A model generated the notes under the pieces. That model saw only the letters and a program-made list of their open reading frames with translations, was not told the DNA's origin and did not search any database. Below are positions 62,170-64,000 of a DNA stretch of 64,000 nucleotides, one piece after another (the stretch's first letter is position 1; every line of letters begins with the position of its first letter). Position numbers and translations under genes: made by a program. Source of the stretch: Varroa destructor (taxonomy: Eukaryota; Arthropoda; Arachnida; Mesostigmata; Varroidae). The stretch is taken from the NCBI RefSeq assembly GCF_002443255.2, contig NW_019211454.1, forward strand, positions 65,216,179 through 65,280,178. The letters are read 5' to 3'.

Positions 62170-64000
62170 ACAGATCTGCACAGGAACTCTGTCAGACCTA
62201 GAGTAAATGAAGGCGAGGTGCTTGAACCATGCTTCGTTTGGGATGGTCCTGAGCAAGAGCCTAAACGACGTTTTTACATTAACTCTAGCAATTCTATCAA
62301 AATTATATCTAATTATTACTGCACGCATTCAAGAGGAACCGATTTTGAAGCCAAATTAAAAGGAATAATTTGAATGACTCTATAGTAATAAAACGCCCGT
62401 TCCAATCAGGTTAATTTAGCTTTCGTTTATTAGTCTGTACGGTGGTATGTTTCTTCATTAGTCGCTAGCAAGTATTTGTTGGAACTCTATTTTTTTTATT
62501 TTGTTATTTTATTTAACAGCTGTAGCGCGTTGACGAACTCTCAAGTTACCGAACCCCACAGGGCTATACTCATTAGACACACGTATACTAATAGCCACGC
62601 CTCAACTATTGATTTCAACACGCAAACGTCATGTAACTTAATTAATTGTGTGCCTCACTTTGCTACATTCAATCATATCCTCAACTGTCTGCGCGTATAG
62701 TGTTTCCGGTTATGTTTTTTTTTAGAACCAAATGAAAAAAGTTGTAAGTTGTGAGGCGTTCATTTATAATCAACAACAGCTAATTCAAGGGCGTTGATTG
62801 TAAAGAGGGTGAACATTCTCTGATTATATATACGGACTTGATTATTTACTTTATAAGTAGATTAGTTTCGATCGGGAACTTGTTATCGTTTTGATGATCT
62901 TTACAGAATGACACGGCTAAGACGATTCCTTATTATTAATATATTAATAAAATAATAATACTGATACTAATAAAAGAGACCTAATAGGAAGAAGGCAAAA
63001 TAGAGTTGCTGACGCGTATTTCACAGCCCTTTTCAGAGGCACCCAGTGGTGTAAGAAGGCAGTGCCTCGGTTCCTCGAAAGTTAAAGCACAGGAATGCAG
63101 GAAGATCATTGTTTGACTAATATGATATTGTCTTTTTTTTGTTAATTACTGCTGTAGTGAAGGTGAGAACTTGAACCTTTAGCTTTTTTAGCGAAAAACT
63201 CAACCGTTCAAGTTAGCGCATGGTATAAAAGTAGAAAGAAATGTACAAGGCGTGCCACGTGTATGTGTTAGACCGTTTGAGTGCTATGTGAAGAAATAAC
63301 AAAATTTCAAACAATCGGCAGACATTCGGGACAGCGCCTCTTACGATGAAACTCTGTTAGCTCCCAAATCAAAAAGCTCGTTTCAACCATTTAGTAATAC
63401 GTGGTTAAGTGATAGTCCTACTAAAGCGCTCGTTGAAGAAAATCGAAACATCTTGTCAATAGTGATTCTTCAGTCTGATAGCACGTTTTTATCTTGCTAA
63501 TACGAAGATCAGATTCGGAAGCGTTAAGTATCATTTGCAAAGGAAAGGTAGTCTTTGTTCAAGGCGTACTAGAAACGAAACTTCTTCCAAGTTATGGGTC
63601 AAACAGTGGGTTCGCCACTGCCATGCTATAAGAAAAATACTGTTGACTAATTTGGAAGATAGTAGGATAAACCTCATGTGTACCGCTATACTTACGTAAA
63701 AAATTACAATGCAGTCAACGGCTGACGCCATATAATGCCAATATTAGCCCGTAATAAGCATTGCATGGTTCAGAGGATTTTCTGAATCGTTCATTTTACG
63801 ACCTGCCTTAAGAGCGAAGGTAGCAACGACATATCAAAGACCCATAAAAATGACCATATGCGTTAAACACCCAATATTGAACATATGAACATATCTGTAT
63901 ATTAACACATATATTGTCATTGATAACTATAGCAGACGTTCTGGTTCATTTACCAGCTTTGTCAAAGTCGCTTTACGCTCGCAAAGCCTTAATGTTTCCG
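62170..64000. other. Non-coding, nothing recognised
   Basis: AT-rich. It contains a perfect 18-bp AT palindrome at 62933-62950. Short frames (62476-62700 forward, 63531-63731 reverse) lack any motif. Confidence 0.45.

Noticed and set aside
62476..62700. Forward frame with a hydrophobic, signal-peptide-like start
   Set aside because: It begins at a TTG, not ATG, and the hydrophobic stretch comes from a T-rich tract.

Overview
The window is animal nuclear DNA. It has spliced genes with GT-AG introns, long poly-glutamine tracts encoded by CAG/CAA, many (AT)n microsatellites, decayed mariner transposons and a tRNA-derived SINE-like repeat. The one gene I can assign firmly is mastermind (mam), the Notch co-activator. 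A mastermind this rich in glutamine suggests an arthropod. Base composition and intron size would suit a mite or other chelicerate, but that is a guess and nothing in the window proves it.

Layout: (1) 1-2958, 5' flank of mam, no recognisable gene. (2) 2959-12973, the mam gene on the + strand. Seven coding exons join without any phase conflict into 3,720 nt (1,239 residues plus stop). The Notch/CSL-binding helix is split between exons 1 and 2. The long Gln/Pro/Ser/Gly-rich activation region is in exons 3-6, and an acidic-hydrophobic C-terminus is in exon 7. Intron 2 holds a GC-rich, CGG-repeat-bearing segment with donor-like sites that could be an internal promoter and alternative first exon; a transcript from it would lack the Notch-binding helix. 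(3) 12974 to about 16280, probable long 3' UTR with three (TA)n microsatellites, three UGUAAAUA Pumilio-type elements and candidate poly(A) signals. (4) About 16.3-64 kb, a gene-poor stretch. It holds two CpG-rich patches (about 21.5-22.1 and 23.8-24.3 kb), two related SINE-like repeats (32.05-32.17 and 40.6-40.7 kb), two mutated mariner transposase fragments (45.2-45.6 and 50.6-51.1 kb), more (AT)n arrays, a 100-N assembly gap inside one array, an unidentified 96-codon ORF at 59.3-59.6 kb and a strong 20-bp hairpin at 62.1 kb.

Taken together, the window is a single developmental regulator followed by a long non-coding flank. The flank may contain mam cis-regulatory DNA, but nothing read here demonstrates that. 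No operon, CRISPR array, intact transposon, rRNA or confident tRNA gene was seen.
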